Shown: piece after piece, positions 1 to 8,029 of the stretch
How the letters are laid out: each line of letters starts with the position of its first letter
How positions within the stretch are numbered: the stretch's first letter is position 1
Assembly: GCA_028824685.1 (NCBI GenBank)
Contig: JAPPCZ010000105.1
Location: 62,001-126,000 of the forward strand
Source of the DNA: Candidatus Poribacteria bacterium
GTDB lineage: Bacteria; Poribacteria; WGA-4E; WGA-3G
DNA length: 64,000 bases
Reading direction: 5' to 3'
The notes under the pieces: model-generated
What the model was told of the DNA's origin: nothing
Seen by the model: the letters and a program-made list of their open reading frames with translations, nothing else
Database searches by the model: none
Made by a program: the position numbers and the translations under genes

Positions 1-2
1 AA

Positions 3-1403
3 ACTTTTGATAGAGTTTGGAGTGCTTATGCTGCGGGTGTTGGTGGGATGGGTATCGGCACAATCTCTAAAATTCTTGTTGTTGCAGGGTATATCCAAGG
101 GTATGATGTGCATTTCTGTGATAGAAAAGGTTTAGCGATACGGAATGGCGGTGTCTATACACACGTAACTTATACAAATAATGGTGGTAAGATTTCACCG
201 ATTATCCCTTACGGCAAAGCGGATCTTGTCATGGGACTTGACATTTTGGAGACGGTTCGAGGTATTACATCCGATTCGGTTTTCCGTGTGGCATCGTCTG
301 AACGTACTGCCGCCGTTGTCAATACGGCTAAAACAGAGACAATGACAACCCTCATCGGGAAGGATAGTTTTGAGACTGATGATTTAGAAGCGGCTATTGA
401 ACAAAATACGAATGCTTATGTTGGGATCAATCTATTTGACATTTCCGAACAATTGTTCGGTACAAAGTTGTACGCGAATATCATGCTAATAGGGGTTGCG
501 TTCCAACGCGGTTTGATGCCACTTGAGCTGGAACCGTTGAAACTCGCATTGAAGCAGATGGTCAGACGTTCCGACCTACAGCAGAATCTCAATGCTTTGG
601 AAATTGGAAGATACCTTGCAGTCAATGAAAAAGTTGATAGCACTCTACTGCAACATACATCCGATGTTTCAAAACAGACATACACAGAGACATTAGCGGA
701 AAAAAGGGGTATTCTATCAGAAAAATTCCGTGGTAAACATCTGGCAGATTCATACCTTAGTTTAGTTGAGGATATCATCAAGAAAGTTAGTTTAGATGAG
801 GCGACACATCAAAGTCTTGCAATTTATACTTATGATTTAATTCAGTTTGAAAATATAGACTACGCTCGGTTATACATTGAGAAAATAGAACAGATTCACG
901 AAAAAGACTTTGGTGACTACCGTGCCACAAAAGCTGCTATTAAATATCTACACAAAGTAATGCTGATTAAGGATGAGGTATATGTTTCACATCTGCTGAC
1001 AAGCAAAGAAAAACTTGCACGCGATAAGGTCCGCTATAATGTTGATGAAAAAAATGGTGATAAAATACGATACCTTCACCTCAATCGTCCGCATTTTACC
1101 TTTATGGGTTTTGATATTGAACATGATATTGATGCGCGAAATTGGATGTTGCACTTGATGAAACGGATGAAGTTTCTAAGACGCTGGTTATCGCAATGGC
1201 ACGCAAAAGAGAAGGAATTCCGAGATTGGTATATCAGAGAAGTGATAGATACTTTTGCCCCAACTGATGACGAAAACTATGCTAAACATGTGAAGGCATT
1301 GGAATGTGCCGAAACTGTTCGGGGTTATAGGGAAATTCGGTACCCGACAATGGAAGCAGCAAGACAAACGGTTGAGAAATTGCTTGCTTCAGAGTCATCG
1401 TAA
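3..1403 (+). CDS. Indolepyruvate ferredoxin oxidoreductase-type protein, C-terminal part (truncated by window edge)
   Basis: The reading frame is open to the left edge, so only the C-terminal 466 residues are visible. The first visible part has a glycine-rich Rossmann-like motif (GVGGMGIGT) followed by a segment typical of the gamma/IorB domain of 2-oxoacid:acceptor oxidoreductases. The rest resembles the C-terminal helical DUF6537 domain of large fused indolepyruvate:ferredoxin oxidoreductases, including an ETVRGYREI segment near the end. Such enzymes oxidatively decarboxylate aryl-pyruvates from aromatic amino-acid breakdown, with CoA and ferredoxin, in the cytoplasm. The thiamine-diphosphate and ferredoxin domains should lie upstream, outside the window. 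The ATG at 48 falls inside the GxGGxG motif, so it is not the real start. Family confidence is good; the exact substrate is inferred. Confidence 0.8.
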   Translation, partial: TFDRVWSAYAAGVGGMGIGTISKILVVAGYIQGYDVHFCDRKGLAIRNGGVYTHVTYTNNGGKISPIIPYGKADLVMGLDILETVRGITSDSVFRVASSERTAAVVNTAKTETMTTLIGKDSFETDDLEAAIEQNTNAYVGINLFDISEQLFGTKLYANIMLIGVAFQRGLMPLELEPLKLALKQMVRRSDLQQNLNALEIGRYLAVNEKVDSTLLQHTSDVSKQTYTETLAEKRGILSEKFRGKHLADSYLSLVEDIIKKVSLDEATHQSLAIYTYDLIQFENIDYARLYIEKIEQIHEKDFGDYRATKAAIKYLHKVMLIKDEVYVSHLLTSKEKLARDKVRYNVDEKNGDKIRYLHLNRPHFTFMGFDIEHDIDARNWMLHLMKRMKFLRRWLSQWHAKEKEFRDWYIREVIDTFAPTDDENYAKHVKALECAETVRGYREIRYPTMEAARQTVEKLLASESS

Positions 1404-1493
1404 CGCGTAGCATCTGTGGATTAGAGAATATCATATTTAAATCAAAAATAGAAACATAGAATCTTGTAATAGATAAAACTAAAGGAATGCACA

Positions 1494-2690
1494 GTGCTAT
1501 CCTTTAAACTTAGTCAAACGGTAAAAACAGACCCTATAGATGATGATCCCGATGACTACATCAATCAGGGGAACGCAAAGGTAAAACGTGGTCAATACGA
1601 GAAGGCTATTGAGGACTACAACACTGCCATAAAAGTTGAACCACATAACGCAATTTCCTACAACAATCGGGGAGCTGCAAAAGCAATGCTCAATCAATAT
1701 GATGCTGCACTTGCCGACTATGACTTTGCTATATATCTTGAACCGGATTATGCTGATGCCTACTACAATCGAGGTTATATAAAGGATGAACTCGAACTGT
1801 ATCAGTCCGCTATTGGGGATTATGATACCGTTATACAACTTAAATCTAATTATACAGATGCTTATATCAATCGAGGAGCTGCAAAGGTGGCACTTCGCCA
1901 ATACGAGGAGGCTATCAAGGATTATGATACTGCCATACGCCAAAAACCCCATCATGCTATTGCCTACTGCAGTCGAGGTGAGGCAAAGGCAGAACAAGGG
2001 CAATACGAGGAAGCTATCAAGGATTATGATATTGCCATCAGTCTAAAAATTGACTTCCCAGAAGCTTACAAAAAACGGGGCGACGCGAAATTAGAACTCG
2101 AACAAAACGAAGAAGCTATTGTTGACTATGATTCCGCTATTGACTACCAACCTGAAAATGCTGATGTCTACTACAATCGGGGTCGGGCAAAGTATTTATT
2201 AACCGGAATGAAGAAGGACGCTATTGAGGATTATGATATTGCTATACAACTTCAACCTGACTACCGAGAAGCCTATGCAAGACGGGCAGAGGCAAAGGCA
2301 GAACAAGGGCAATACGAGGAAGCTATCGTTGATTATGATGTTGTCATACGACTTAGGGCTACCTACTTTGCCTACGAAGAACGAGCAAAAGTAAAGGTAA
2401 AAATCGGTCAATACGAATCTGCTATTGCTGATTATGATGTTGTCGTACAACTTAATCCTAATTGGGCATGGGCATACAGCGACCGCGGAAAAGCAAAGGC
2501 GGCATCCGGTCAATACAAGGAGGCATTTGCAGACTATGGCAAAGCCATAAAACTTAATCCAGATTGTATATCTGCCTACCTAAATCGAGCTGAAGCAAAG
2601 GAAGAACTCGGACTCCATGAAGCCGCTAAACAAGACAAGGACAAGGCAAACCATTTATTTAAAACCATGCTTGACAGATGGAAAAAATAG
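1494..2690 (+). CDS. Tetratricopeptide-repeat protein (about 10-11 TPRs)
   Basis: The 398-residue protein is almost entirely TPR units of about 34 residues with the pattern A-Y-x-N-R-G-x-A-K...G-Q-Y-E-x-A-I-x-D-Y-D-x-A-I. No signal peptide or membrane segment is visible, so it is probably a cytoplasmic protein-interaction scaffold with unknown partners. A GTG start at 1494 is chosen because AAAGGA (1481-1486) lies seven bases upstream; the nearby ATG at 1487 is in another frame. One unit near residue 240 has extra residues (TGMKKDAIED) and a later unit is one residue short. A 39-bp DNA stretch is repeated exactly inside the gene (1980-2018 and 2289-2327), indicating recent internal duplication or gene conversion. 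The specific function cannot be told. Confidence 0.85.
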   Translation: MLSFKLSQTVKTDPIDDDPDDYINQGNAKVKRGQYEKAIEDYNTAIKVEPHNAISYNNRGAAKAMLNQYDAALADYDFAIYLEPDYADAYYNRGYIKDELELYQSAIGDYDTVIQLKSNYTDAYINRGAAKVALRQYEEAIKDYDTAIRQKPHHAIAYCSRGEAKAEQGQYEEAIKDYDIAISLKIDFPEAYKKRGDAKLELEQNEEAIVDYDSAIDYQPENADVYYNRGRAKYLLTGMKKDAIEDYDIAIQLQPDYREAYARRAEAKAEQGQYEEAIVDYDVVIRLRATYFAYEERAKVKVKIGQYESAIADYDVVVQLNPNWAWAYSDRGKAKAASGQYKEAFADYGKAIKLNPDCISAYLNRAEAKEELGLHEAAKQDKDKANHLFKTMLDRWKK

Positions 2691-2873
2691 ATAGCCAACG
2701 ATGTCGGAAATATCAGCAAATACAATCCGTGTTTTCCAGCATGTTGACAGGCAAGGTGTTTTTTTGACGCGATCACGTCCGACTGACGTAATATATGAAG
2801 CACTTTATATTTCTCGCGACCTAAATTCTGTATGATTTACAAACTACATCAGAAAAGTTAACGGAATAATTAG

Positions 2874-3755
2874 ATGGACAAACTACACACAATCACAGGT
2901 CAAACAAGGATTGTTGGTGTAATCGGGGCACCAGTTTCACATAGTCGTTCCCCTCAGATGCATAATGCTGCTCTTACGAAAGCAGGGCTTGATTATATCT
3001 ATGTTCCGTTTCATGTGTCTGAAGACGCAGTAGCTGAGGCAATGAAAGGATTTAAGGCACTCAACGTGGTCGGAATCAATGTCACACTTCCACATAAACA
3101 AGCGGTCATACCTTTTTTGACATCTATTTCGCGAGAGGCGGAACTCATAGGAGCAGTGAATACGCTTAGTTTTGTTGATGGAGAGATACACGGTGAAAAC
3201 ACGGATGCCCCAGGATTTTTAAGAGCTTTGGAGGAAACTGGTGCCTCAGTGCCTGTCGGTGAAGATGTTGTTGTGTTAGGTGCCGGTGGTTCAGCACGGG
3301 CAATTGTGGTTGCTTTGGCACTTGCTGGTGTGCGTTCAGTTGTTATTGCCAACCGAACGGGATCAAAGGCAGTTGGTTTAGCCGAAGAACTTTCCGAAAA
3401 GATTAGTGAGCAGGAGGAAGAATCTGAACATAAAACCATTCTCAAAGGAATGGGATTACAAGATTCTCAATTGCCGGATGCAGTGAAGGGCAGCGCATTG
3501 CTCGTCAATACAGCTACATCAAGCATGGATACCACACATCCACTTTTAATTCAGCCAGATTGGCTGCAACCGAGTACTATTGTTTACGATATTGTATATA
3601 CTCCGCCGATGACAACGTTATTAACAACAGCAGCTGAAAAGGGATGCAAAATTGTAGGTGGAATCGGTATGTTGGTGCATCAGGGGGCAATCGCTTTTGA
3701 GCGGTGGACAGGGGTTGAACCGTGTGTAAACACGATGAGAGAAGCACTTTCATAA
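2874..3755 (+). CDS. aroE: Shikimate dehydrogenase
   Basis: NADPH-dependent reduction of 3-dehydroshikimate to shikimate in the chorismate/aromatic amino-acid pathway; cytoplasmic. The 293-residue length is close to the usual 270-290. Shikimate-binding motifs are clear: SHSRSPQMHN near residue 23, NVTLPHK with the catalytic lysine near residue 70, and GENTDAPGF with the partner aspartate near residue 105. The nucleotide-binding loop GAGGSARAI and the NRT motif follow. The C-terminus carries DIVYTPPMTTLL and GGIGMLVHQGAIAFERWTG, as in the family. The ATG at 2874 begins directly before the substrate domain. It stands alone between the TPR gene and zapA with gaps that suggest separate transcription. 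Confidence 0.95.
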   Translation: MDKLHTITGQTRIVGVIGAPVSHSRSPQMHNAALTKAGLDYIYVPFHVSEDAVAEAMKGFKALNVVGINVTLPHKQAVIPFLTSISREAELIGAVNTLSFVDGEIHGENTDAPGFLRALEETGASVPVGEDVVVLGAGGSARAIVVALALAGVRSVVIANRTGSKAVGLAEELSEKISEQEEESEHKTILKGMGLQDSQLPDAVKGSALLVNTATSSMDTTHPLLIQPDWLQPSTIVYDIVYTPPMTTLLTTAAEKGCKIVGGIGMLVHQGAIAFERWTGVEPCVNTMREALS

Positions 3756-3850
3756 ATAAAAAAGGATATTAATCTTATTTCTCCATTTTCCAAGTCAGTT
3801 TGTAATTCCGGCGCAGCGTCGTTAATTTGAACTTTTTGAAAGGAATAGAT

Positions 3851-4186
3851 ATGCAAGACGAACAACAGACAGATTCACAAGACGAACAGCAAACAGAGGA
3901 AGAAAAACAATCTATTGAAGATGGTAAATCCATTCGTTTTGTCATTTTGGGTACCCCTTATTCTATTAGACCGACAGAGGAGTTAACCGCTGAGGATATT
4001 GACATCTTGGTCACCTATGTTAAGCAGCGGATAGAAAGTTTTACACAAAAAGGCTATGACCATACACGAATTCCGATCTTGGTCGCTTTTGACATAGCAA
4101 ATGAGTTGCGGGAGCTGCAGAAATACTACGAATTGCCTATTAACCGTGCTATTGACAAACTAAAGTTCGTGCTTGAACCAGAGTAA
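3851..4186 (+). CDS. zapA: Cell division protein ZapA-like
   Basis: A small protein of 111 residues. After an acidic Gln/Glu-rich N-terminal stretch of about 25 residues comes a ZapA-type domain: a beta-rich segment (IRFVILGTPYSIRP), a helix with I-L-V-T-Y-V, and a C-terminal helix (ILVAFDIANELRELQKYY) that would form the dimer coiled coil. ZapA binds FtsZ and bundles protofilaments at the division ring. The ATG at 3851 is preferred over a TTG at 3827 because GAAAGGA (3838-3844) lies six bases before it. The acidic N-terminal tail is unusual for the family. A possible functional link to ftsE/ftsX further along (37-38.7 kb) is inference only. Confidence 0.75.
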   Translation: MQDEQQTDSQDEQQTEEEKQSIEDGKSIRFVILGTPYSIRPTEELTAEDIDILVTYVKQRIESFTQKGYDHTRIPILVAFDIANELRELQKYYELPINRAIDKLKFVLEPE

Positions 4187-4244
4187 GTAGATAACTTTCT
4201 ATAGAAACAGTAGTGGAGTGTTTACCGAAATTTTGCGGGTAAAG

Positions 4245-4390
4245 GTCGCGATTCGGAGATCGCTCCCGCTGAATCATGCGGAATCATGTAGAATGCCAAA
4301 AGCGCATTCTACCAAGCGCATTCCGCCACGCGCATTCAGCGTTGATTCACAGAACACCCCTCTTTGTAGGAGCGATCTCCGAATAGCGAC
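4245..4390. repeat. Dispersed palindromic element with inverted ends
   Basis: A non-coding block with 22-bp inverted ends: GTCGCGATTCGGAGATCGCT (starting 4245) and its near-perfect complement at 4369-4390 (one mismatch). The inside holds hairpin-forming TAGAATGC...GCATTCTA and several copies of GCGCATTC. Parts recur at 33470-33560, 32082-32119 and 56630-56640. An open frame of 68 codons across it is taken as spurious. The gap 4187-4621 holds this element plus the promoter of the next gene. Confidence 0.75.
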
Positions 4391-4525
4391 GGACAATAAT
4401 ATGTTGACAAAGCACTACAATTAAAATTATATTCAACTGCCCCATATATTTAGTTTCCGTATTTACTTAAAACATCAAGTTCTCATACACTGCTCTTGTT
4501 GAAAACGATCACATATCAATTTTTA

Positions 4526-4554
4526 TTGAATTAAACGCGAAATTGTGTTAAACT
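4526..4554 (+). promoter_or_regulatory. Probable sigma-70 promoter of the OmpA-like lipoprotein gene
   Basis: TTGAAT (4526-4531) and TAAACT (4549-4554) are separated by exactly 17 bases and lie about 68 bases upstream of the ATG at 4622. Match to the consensus is fair, not perfect. Confidence 0.5.
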
Positions 4555-4621
4555 ATTACAACAATCTTATTGTGGAGTAAATACATTGCACAATTACGCA
4601 TCAATTTTTTGGAGGAATTCC

Positions 4622-5494
4622 ATGAAAACCAGAGGTACACTTTCTGTTGCTGCTCTTTTGGTAATAAGTATTGCCGTTATAGGTTGCGGTAAGTTAGACC
4701 AAGAAGAGTTTGAAATGTGGAAAAATGAACACGTTGCAGAGGTCAATCAATCCAATACAGAAATAAAAGCAAACCTAACGAAGCTTGAAGGAAAGGTTGA
4801 TCAGAATAATAAGGATACAATGGAGGCTATCTCCAGAGCCAAGGATGAGGCAATTGCCGCATCACAGCAAGGGGATGCTGACAATATCGCTGCCGCCAGG
4901 CAGAACACCAAAGAAGAGATCGCCAAAGCTCGCGCTGACTTAACCAAAGATATTAATAGTCAGAGTAAAGAGACTTTGGATTCTGCTAAAGCTGAAGATG
5001 CCAAAATCCAAAAACAGGTTAAGGCACTTGCCGATAGTTTTAAAGAACAAGGTGTTGATCTGAAAAAATTTGCGGCACAGCTTGCTGCTGTTATAGAAGA
5101 TGTCGCCGCACTTAAAGCAGACAATGCGTCAGAACCAACGCTTTTGGTTACCGTCAATTTCAGCAGTGGACAGACAGGTTTGTCCAGCAAGGCTAAAGAG
5201 ATGCTTGATGGTATCGTTGGTCAGATTTTGGAAAATCCTGAAGCTGCAATACTTGTTGAAGGACATGCAGACGGCACGCCCGTATTACGTGGCGGTCATC
5301 GAAGTAATTGGGACCTGTCTCAATCGCGTGCAAATTCTGTCGTTAAATACCTGAAAGGCAAAGGTATTGATGCTGAAAGGATCACGGCTGTTGGAAAAGC
5401 ACATACTGATCCGGTTGCTCCGCAGAACACCTCTGCGGGTAGAGCGATGAATCGGCGGGTAGAAGTGATACTCAATCCATCTGGGGCAATGTAG
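4622..5494 (+). CDS. OmpA-family peptidoglycan-binding lipoprotein with coiled-coil middle
   Basis: The 290-residue product starts with a lipoprotein signal (MKTRGTLSVAALLV... lipobox IGC, Cys about residue 20). A long charged Ala/Lys/Gln/Asp-rich helical region follows (about 25-165) with heptad-like spacing, probably a coiled coil. The C-terminal 110 residues are an OmpA-type domain: VNFSSGQTGLSSKAKEML, VEGHADGTP with the conserved Asp, LSQSRANSVVKYL, and NRRVEVIL at the end. It should be anchored in the outer membrane and bind peptidoglycan non-covalently, like Pal. Start at 4622 is chosen for the strong GGAGG (4611-4615) and because the signal peptide begins there; a TTG at 4586 would add an unlikely leader. 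Followed by a hairpin terminator. No tol genes are adjacent. Confidence 0.88.
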   Translation: MKTRGTLSVAALLVISIAVIGCGKLDQEEFEMWKNEHVAEVNQSNTEIKANLTKLEGKVDQNNKDTMEAISRAKDEAIAASQQGDADNIAAARQNTKEEIAKARADLTKDINSQSKETLDSAKAEDAKIQKQVKALADSFKEQGVDLKKFAAQLAAVIEDVAALKADNASEPTLLVTVNFSSGQTGLSSKAKEMLDGIVGQILENPEAAILVEGHADGTPVLRGGHRSNWDLSQSRANSVVKYLKGKGIDAERITAVGKAHTDPVAPQNTSAGRAMNRRVEVILNPSGAM

Positions 5495-5538
5495 TCTCTC
5501 ATCTGTTCGTGATTTCCCTTGATTCCGTCCAGGGTCGT

Positions 5539-5566
5539 TAGGATGTCCTGTCTTTGGGACATCCTA
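5539..5566 (+). terminator. Probable rho-independent terminator after the OmpA-like gene
   Basis: A 10-bp perfect stem, TAGGATGTCC paired with GGACATCCTA, closes an 8-base loop 45 bases after the stop codon. A T-rich but interrupted tail follows (TCCTTTTAAC). Confidence 0.65.
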
Positions 5567-5610
5567 TCCTTTTAACATTTTGTGTCTATACTTCCTGAAA
5601 TTTAGATATT

Positions 5611-5782
5611 ATACCATTTCTAATTGAAAAAGCATCATATCGGATTTCTATGAATATTTTGTAGGTCGGGTAGAAGCGATAGCGAAACCCGACACGTAGT
5701 TCATATCACCTCGTGCATGTCGGGTTTCGTAAACTCTACCCGACCTACGGGATAATGTAATATCATCATATAGAAATGGTAT
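5611..5782. mobile_element. MITE-like element, family 1 (copy A)
   Basis: Bounded by inverted ends ATACCATTTCTA (5611-5622) and TAGAAATGGTAT (5771-5782). The interior is a large hairpin: GTAGGTCGGGTAGA..GAAACCCGACA pairs with TGTCGGGTTTCG..TCTACCCGACCTAC. The last 33 bases are nearly identical to the end of the element at 58394-58618 (31 of 33), but the interiors differ. No transposase is encoded. TA lies at both outer edges, compatible with a TA target, which is inference. Confidence 0.7.
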
Positions 5783-5822
5783 TATCTAACCTTTTTTAGC
5801 ATGGCATGGATGCCTTGAATAA

Positions 5823-6539
5823 ATGCGTTATTTCTCCATTATTCTATTTTCTTTTTCCATTATCACAGGCATTTTATCTGCTGAACCTCTGAATGCACAA
5901 GCATCCAGACCCCCATCTATTTTAAACAGTTTTTTCAAACAACATCTACAAACTTCATCACTGCAGTTTTCTCTCTTTTCTTACAAACCAGAATTAGGTG
6001 ATCTGACAAACTTTCTACAGAGTGTCGGAATACCCAAAACTCCTGTTGCTATGATGCCAACAGTTTCAATTGTTTTTCAGCACATGCCTGAACTCGACTC
6101 CCGACTGGAAATCGGTTATTGGAAAACTCAACTTGATACGCCACCACCGGCTTCAATGTCTCTCAAAGCGACACTTACGCCCATCTCATATCAGTTAATC
6201 TATCGTCCGGTGCTACTCCATGAATATCTGCCAATTTATTTCGGTGCAGGCATCGGTTTATTAACAGCGAATTTTGATGGAAATATAGTTGATGTGCTTG
6301 CAGAACAAGGCATCTTGATTAATGATAGTGCTTCGACCACAACTGGTTATGTTATTGCTGGTGTTGAGCTGTTCCAATGGCAATCGCAATCCGATGCGCG
6401 CGCCACCATAGGAAATAACGTCTCTATCAATTTAGAATTAAAACGTATCCTGAAAACTGTTGAAACCACAGGCACACTGCCACTAAATATAGTTTTAGAC
6501 GGAACAGCAATTGGAATCGGAGTCAGATCACAGTTTTAG
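5823..6539 (+). CDS. Secreted protein of unknown function, possible outer-membrane barrel
   Basis: A 238-residue protein with an apparent Sec signal peptide (hydrophobic residues 4-20, cleavage near LNAQA). The mature part alternates hydrophobic and polar residues in short strands (for example LEIGYWKTQL, ISYQLIYRP, IYFGAGIGLL, VIAGVELFQW) and ends with IGIGVRSQF, a terminal aromatic residue as in many outer-membrane barrels. I do not recognise a named family. The stop codon is 12 bases before the likely start of the next gene, an O-antigen-ligase-like membrane protein, so the two are probably co-transcribed. A link to envelope polysaccharide export is inferred only from that. Confidence 0.6.
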   Translation: MRYFSIILFSFSIITGILSAEPLNAQASRPPSILNSFFKQHLQTSSLQFSLFSYKPELGDLTNFLQSVGIPKTPVAMMPTVSIVFQHMPELDSRLEIGYWKTQLDTPPPASMSLKATLTPISYQLIYRPVLLHEYLPIYFGAGIGLLTANFDGNIVDVLAEQGILINDSASTTTGYVIAGVELFQWQSQSDARATIGNNVSINLELKRILKTVETTGTLPLNIVLDGTAIGIGVRSQF

Positions 6540-6551
6540 TCGTTGTTACGG

Positions 6552-7949
6552 ATGTCCTTCAAACAACAAGCAGCCCGCATTCTTCCGCTTTTAGTTTTCG
6601 TTGTGTTCGGAGGTATCCTCGGACGCTATTCAGAAACACCGCTTGCGGTTCTCTGTTTATTGGTTGCAACAGGAGCGTTTGTATTTATCGGGATGGAGTT
6701 AGCACTCTATGTGCTGTTAATCTGCCTACCCTTTTCTTTTCGTTACATAATTCCTCAACTTCTTGAAATTCAGACTCCAACCGAACCGTTGTTAGGCATG
6801 CTCAGCGCTGTTTACTGGATAAAAAAGATTGTAGACTACGCGCTGGGAAAGCGAAAGGGCATCCCGACCTTTCCATTTTTATTGCCTGTTTGTGCTTTTA
6901 TATTTGTCACGTTCCTATCTGCAGTCAATACACCCGACTTATTTGGCACTTTAAAGGGTGCGTTTCGTGCTTCTATCTACATCATGTTCAGTTTGGTGAT
7001 ATATGAATTAGTGCAGCATCACCGAAGTTTGAAAAGATTATTTATCGCTTCCTTTCCGAGCGCAGCGGTTGCCGTTATCTGGACGGTAATTGTACTCATT
7101 TCTCATATTGATGAATGGCAGTGGACAAGCGCGTTTCAGAACTCTCCGTTTACCAACTATTCAGTTTACGGCTCATTCACTGCGATCTTCTTCTTAATCT
7201 GTCTGAGTCGTCTACTATTTGATAACCAACAATATGATCGTGTAATGTGGATAGGTTGGTTCGCCTGTTTCGGATTAGGTCTGATTATGTGTTTTTCACG
7301 GGGCGTATGGTTGTCAGTTATTGTTGCGGTTGGATTCATGCTAATGCAGTTGGGTAGAGGTGTAACACAGAAAAAGATTCTGTTTGTTGGTGCTGTATGT
7401 CTTGTCTTATTGGTATGTTTAAGCTTGCCCGGTGTTTACAGTGCTGTTATGGAACGTATTTCGTCTACAGTAGATGTTAACTATGCCTCCAACCGAGCAC
7501 GCCTCATGCGATGGGGACAAGCTGTTACAATGTTCCTTGAAAGTCCTATTTTAGGAAAAGGCTATGGTGCTTTTGCCATGCTTTACGAAGAGGATGTTTC
7601 GCTTGTAGGTAGTTATGTAGCACAGTTTCAGTTGGGGGCGCACAGTGAATATCTTCAGGTAATGTCAGAATTGGGAATTGTCGGTTTAGCAGTATGGATA
7701 TGGCTCAACTTTGCCTTTCTACAATACGGTTTTCGTGCGATCAAAAGGACTGAAGATAGTTTTTACCGTTCCATTATTATTGGACTAATGGCAGCCGAAA
7801 TTTCGTTGATGGTGCATTTCGTTGTGAATAACCTGCTGAACGGAGACGCTATCGGGGTGCCGTTTTGGGGGATTTACGGGTTATTACCGGCTGTTGTGCA
7901 AATAGCGAAACGGGAAAAGGAAATTACACCACAAGAAAACGAAAATTGA
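6552..7949 (+). CDS. O-antigen ligase/polymerase family (Wzy_C) membrane protein
   Basis: A 465-residue polytopic inner-membrane protein with about ten to twelve hydrophobic segments. Family signatures lie in the second half: MCFSRGVWLSVIVAVGF around residue 245, GKGYGAFAMLY near 335, and AHSEYLQVMSELGIVGL near 360, which match the periplasmic-loop motif (His-[SN]-x-x-L-x...E-x-G-x-x-G) of the WaaL/Wzy ligase superfamily. Such proteins transfer or polymerise undecaprenyl-linked glycans on the periplasmic face. The ATG at 6552 is taken rather than a TTG at 6543; neither has a strong ribosome site. It follows a secreted protein gene with a 12-base gap. The glycan involved is unknown. Confidence 0.8.
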   Translation: MSFKQQAARILPLLVFVVFGGILGRYSETPLAVLCLLVATGAFVFIGMELALYVLLICLPFSFRYIIPQLLEIQTPTEPLLGMLSAVYWIKKIVDYALGKRKGIPTFPFLLPVCAFIFVTFLSAVNTPDLFGTLKGAFRASIYIMFSLVIYELVQHHRSLKRLFIASFPSAAVAVIWTVIVLISHIDEWQWTSAFQNSPFTNYSVYGSFTAIFFLICLSRLLFDNQQYDRVMWIGWFACFGLGLIMCFSRGVWLSVIVAVGFMLMQLGRGVTQKKILFVGAVCLVLLVCLSLPGVYSAVMERISSTVDVNYASNRARLMRWGQAVTMFLESPILGKGYGAFAMLYEEDVSLVGSYVAQFQLGAHSEYLQVMSELGIVGLAVWIWLNFAFLQYGFRAIKRTEDSFYRSIIIGLMAAEISLMVHFVVNNLLNGDAIGVPFWGIYGLLPAVVQIAKREKEITPQENEN

Positions 7950-8029
7950 GTATAATCTAAAAACATTATTCTACATAACAACCCAACATAGATATAAAAT
8001 TATTTCATTTCGCAAATTGAGGAGTATAT

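Noticed and set aside
1494..2690. DNA-level tandem repeat as a mobile or CRISPR-like array
   Set aside because: The periodicity is explained by in-frame 34-residue TPR units.
4218..4424. 68-codon open frame
   Set aside because: It runs through a dispersed palindromic repeat, lacks a ribosome site, and its sequence reflects the repeat.
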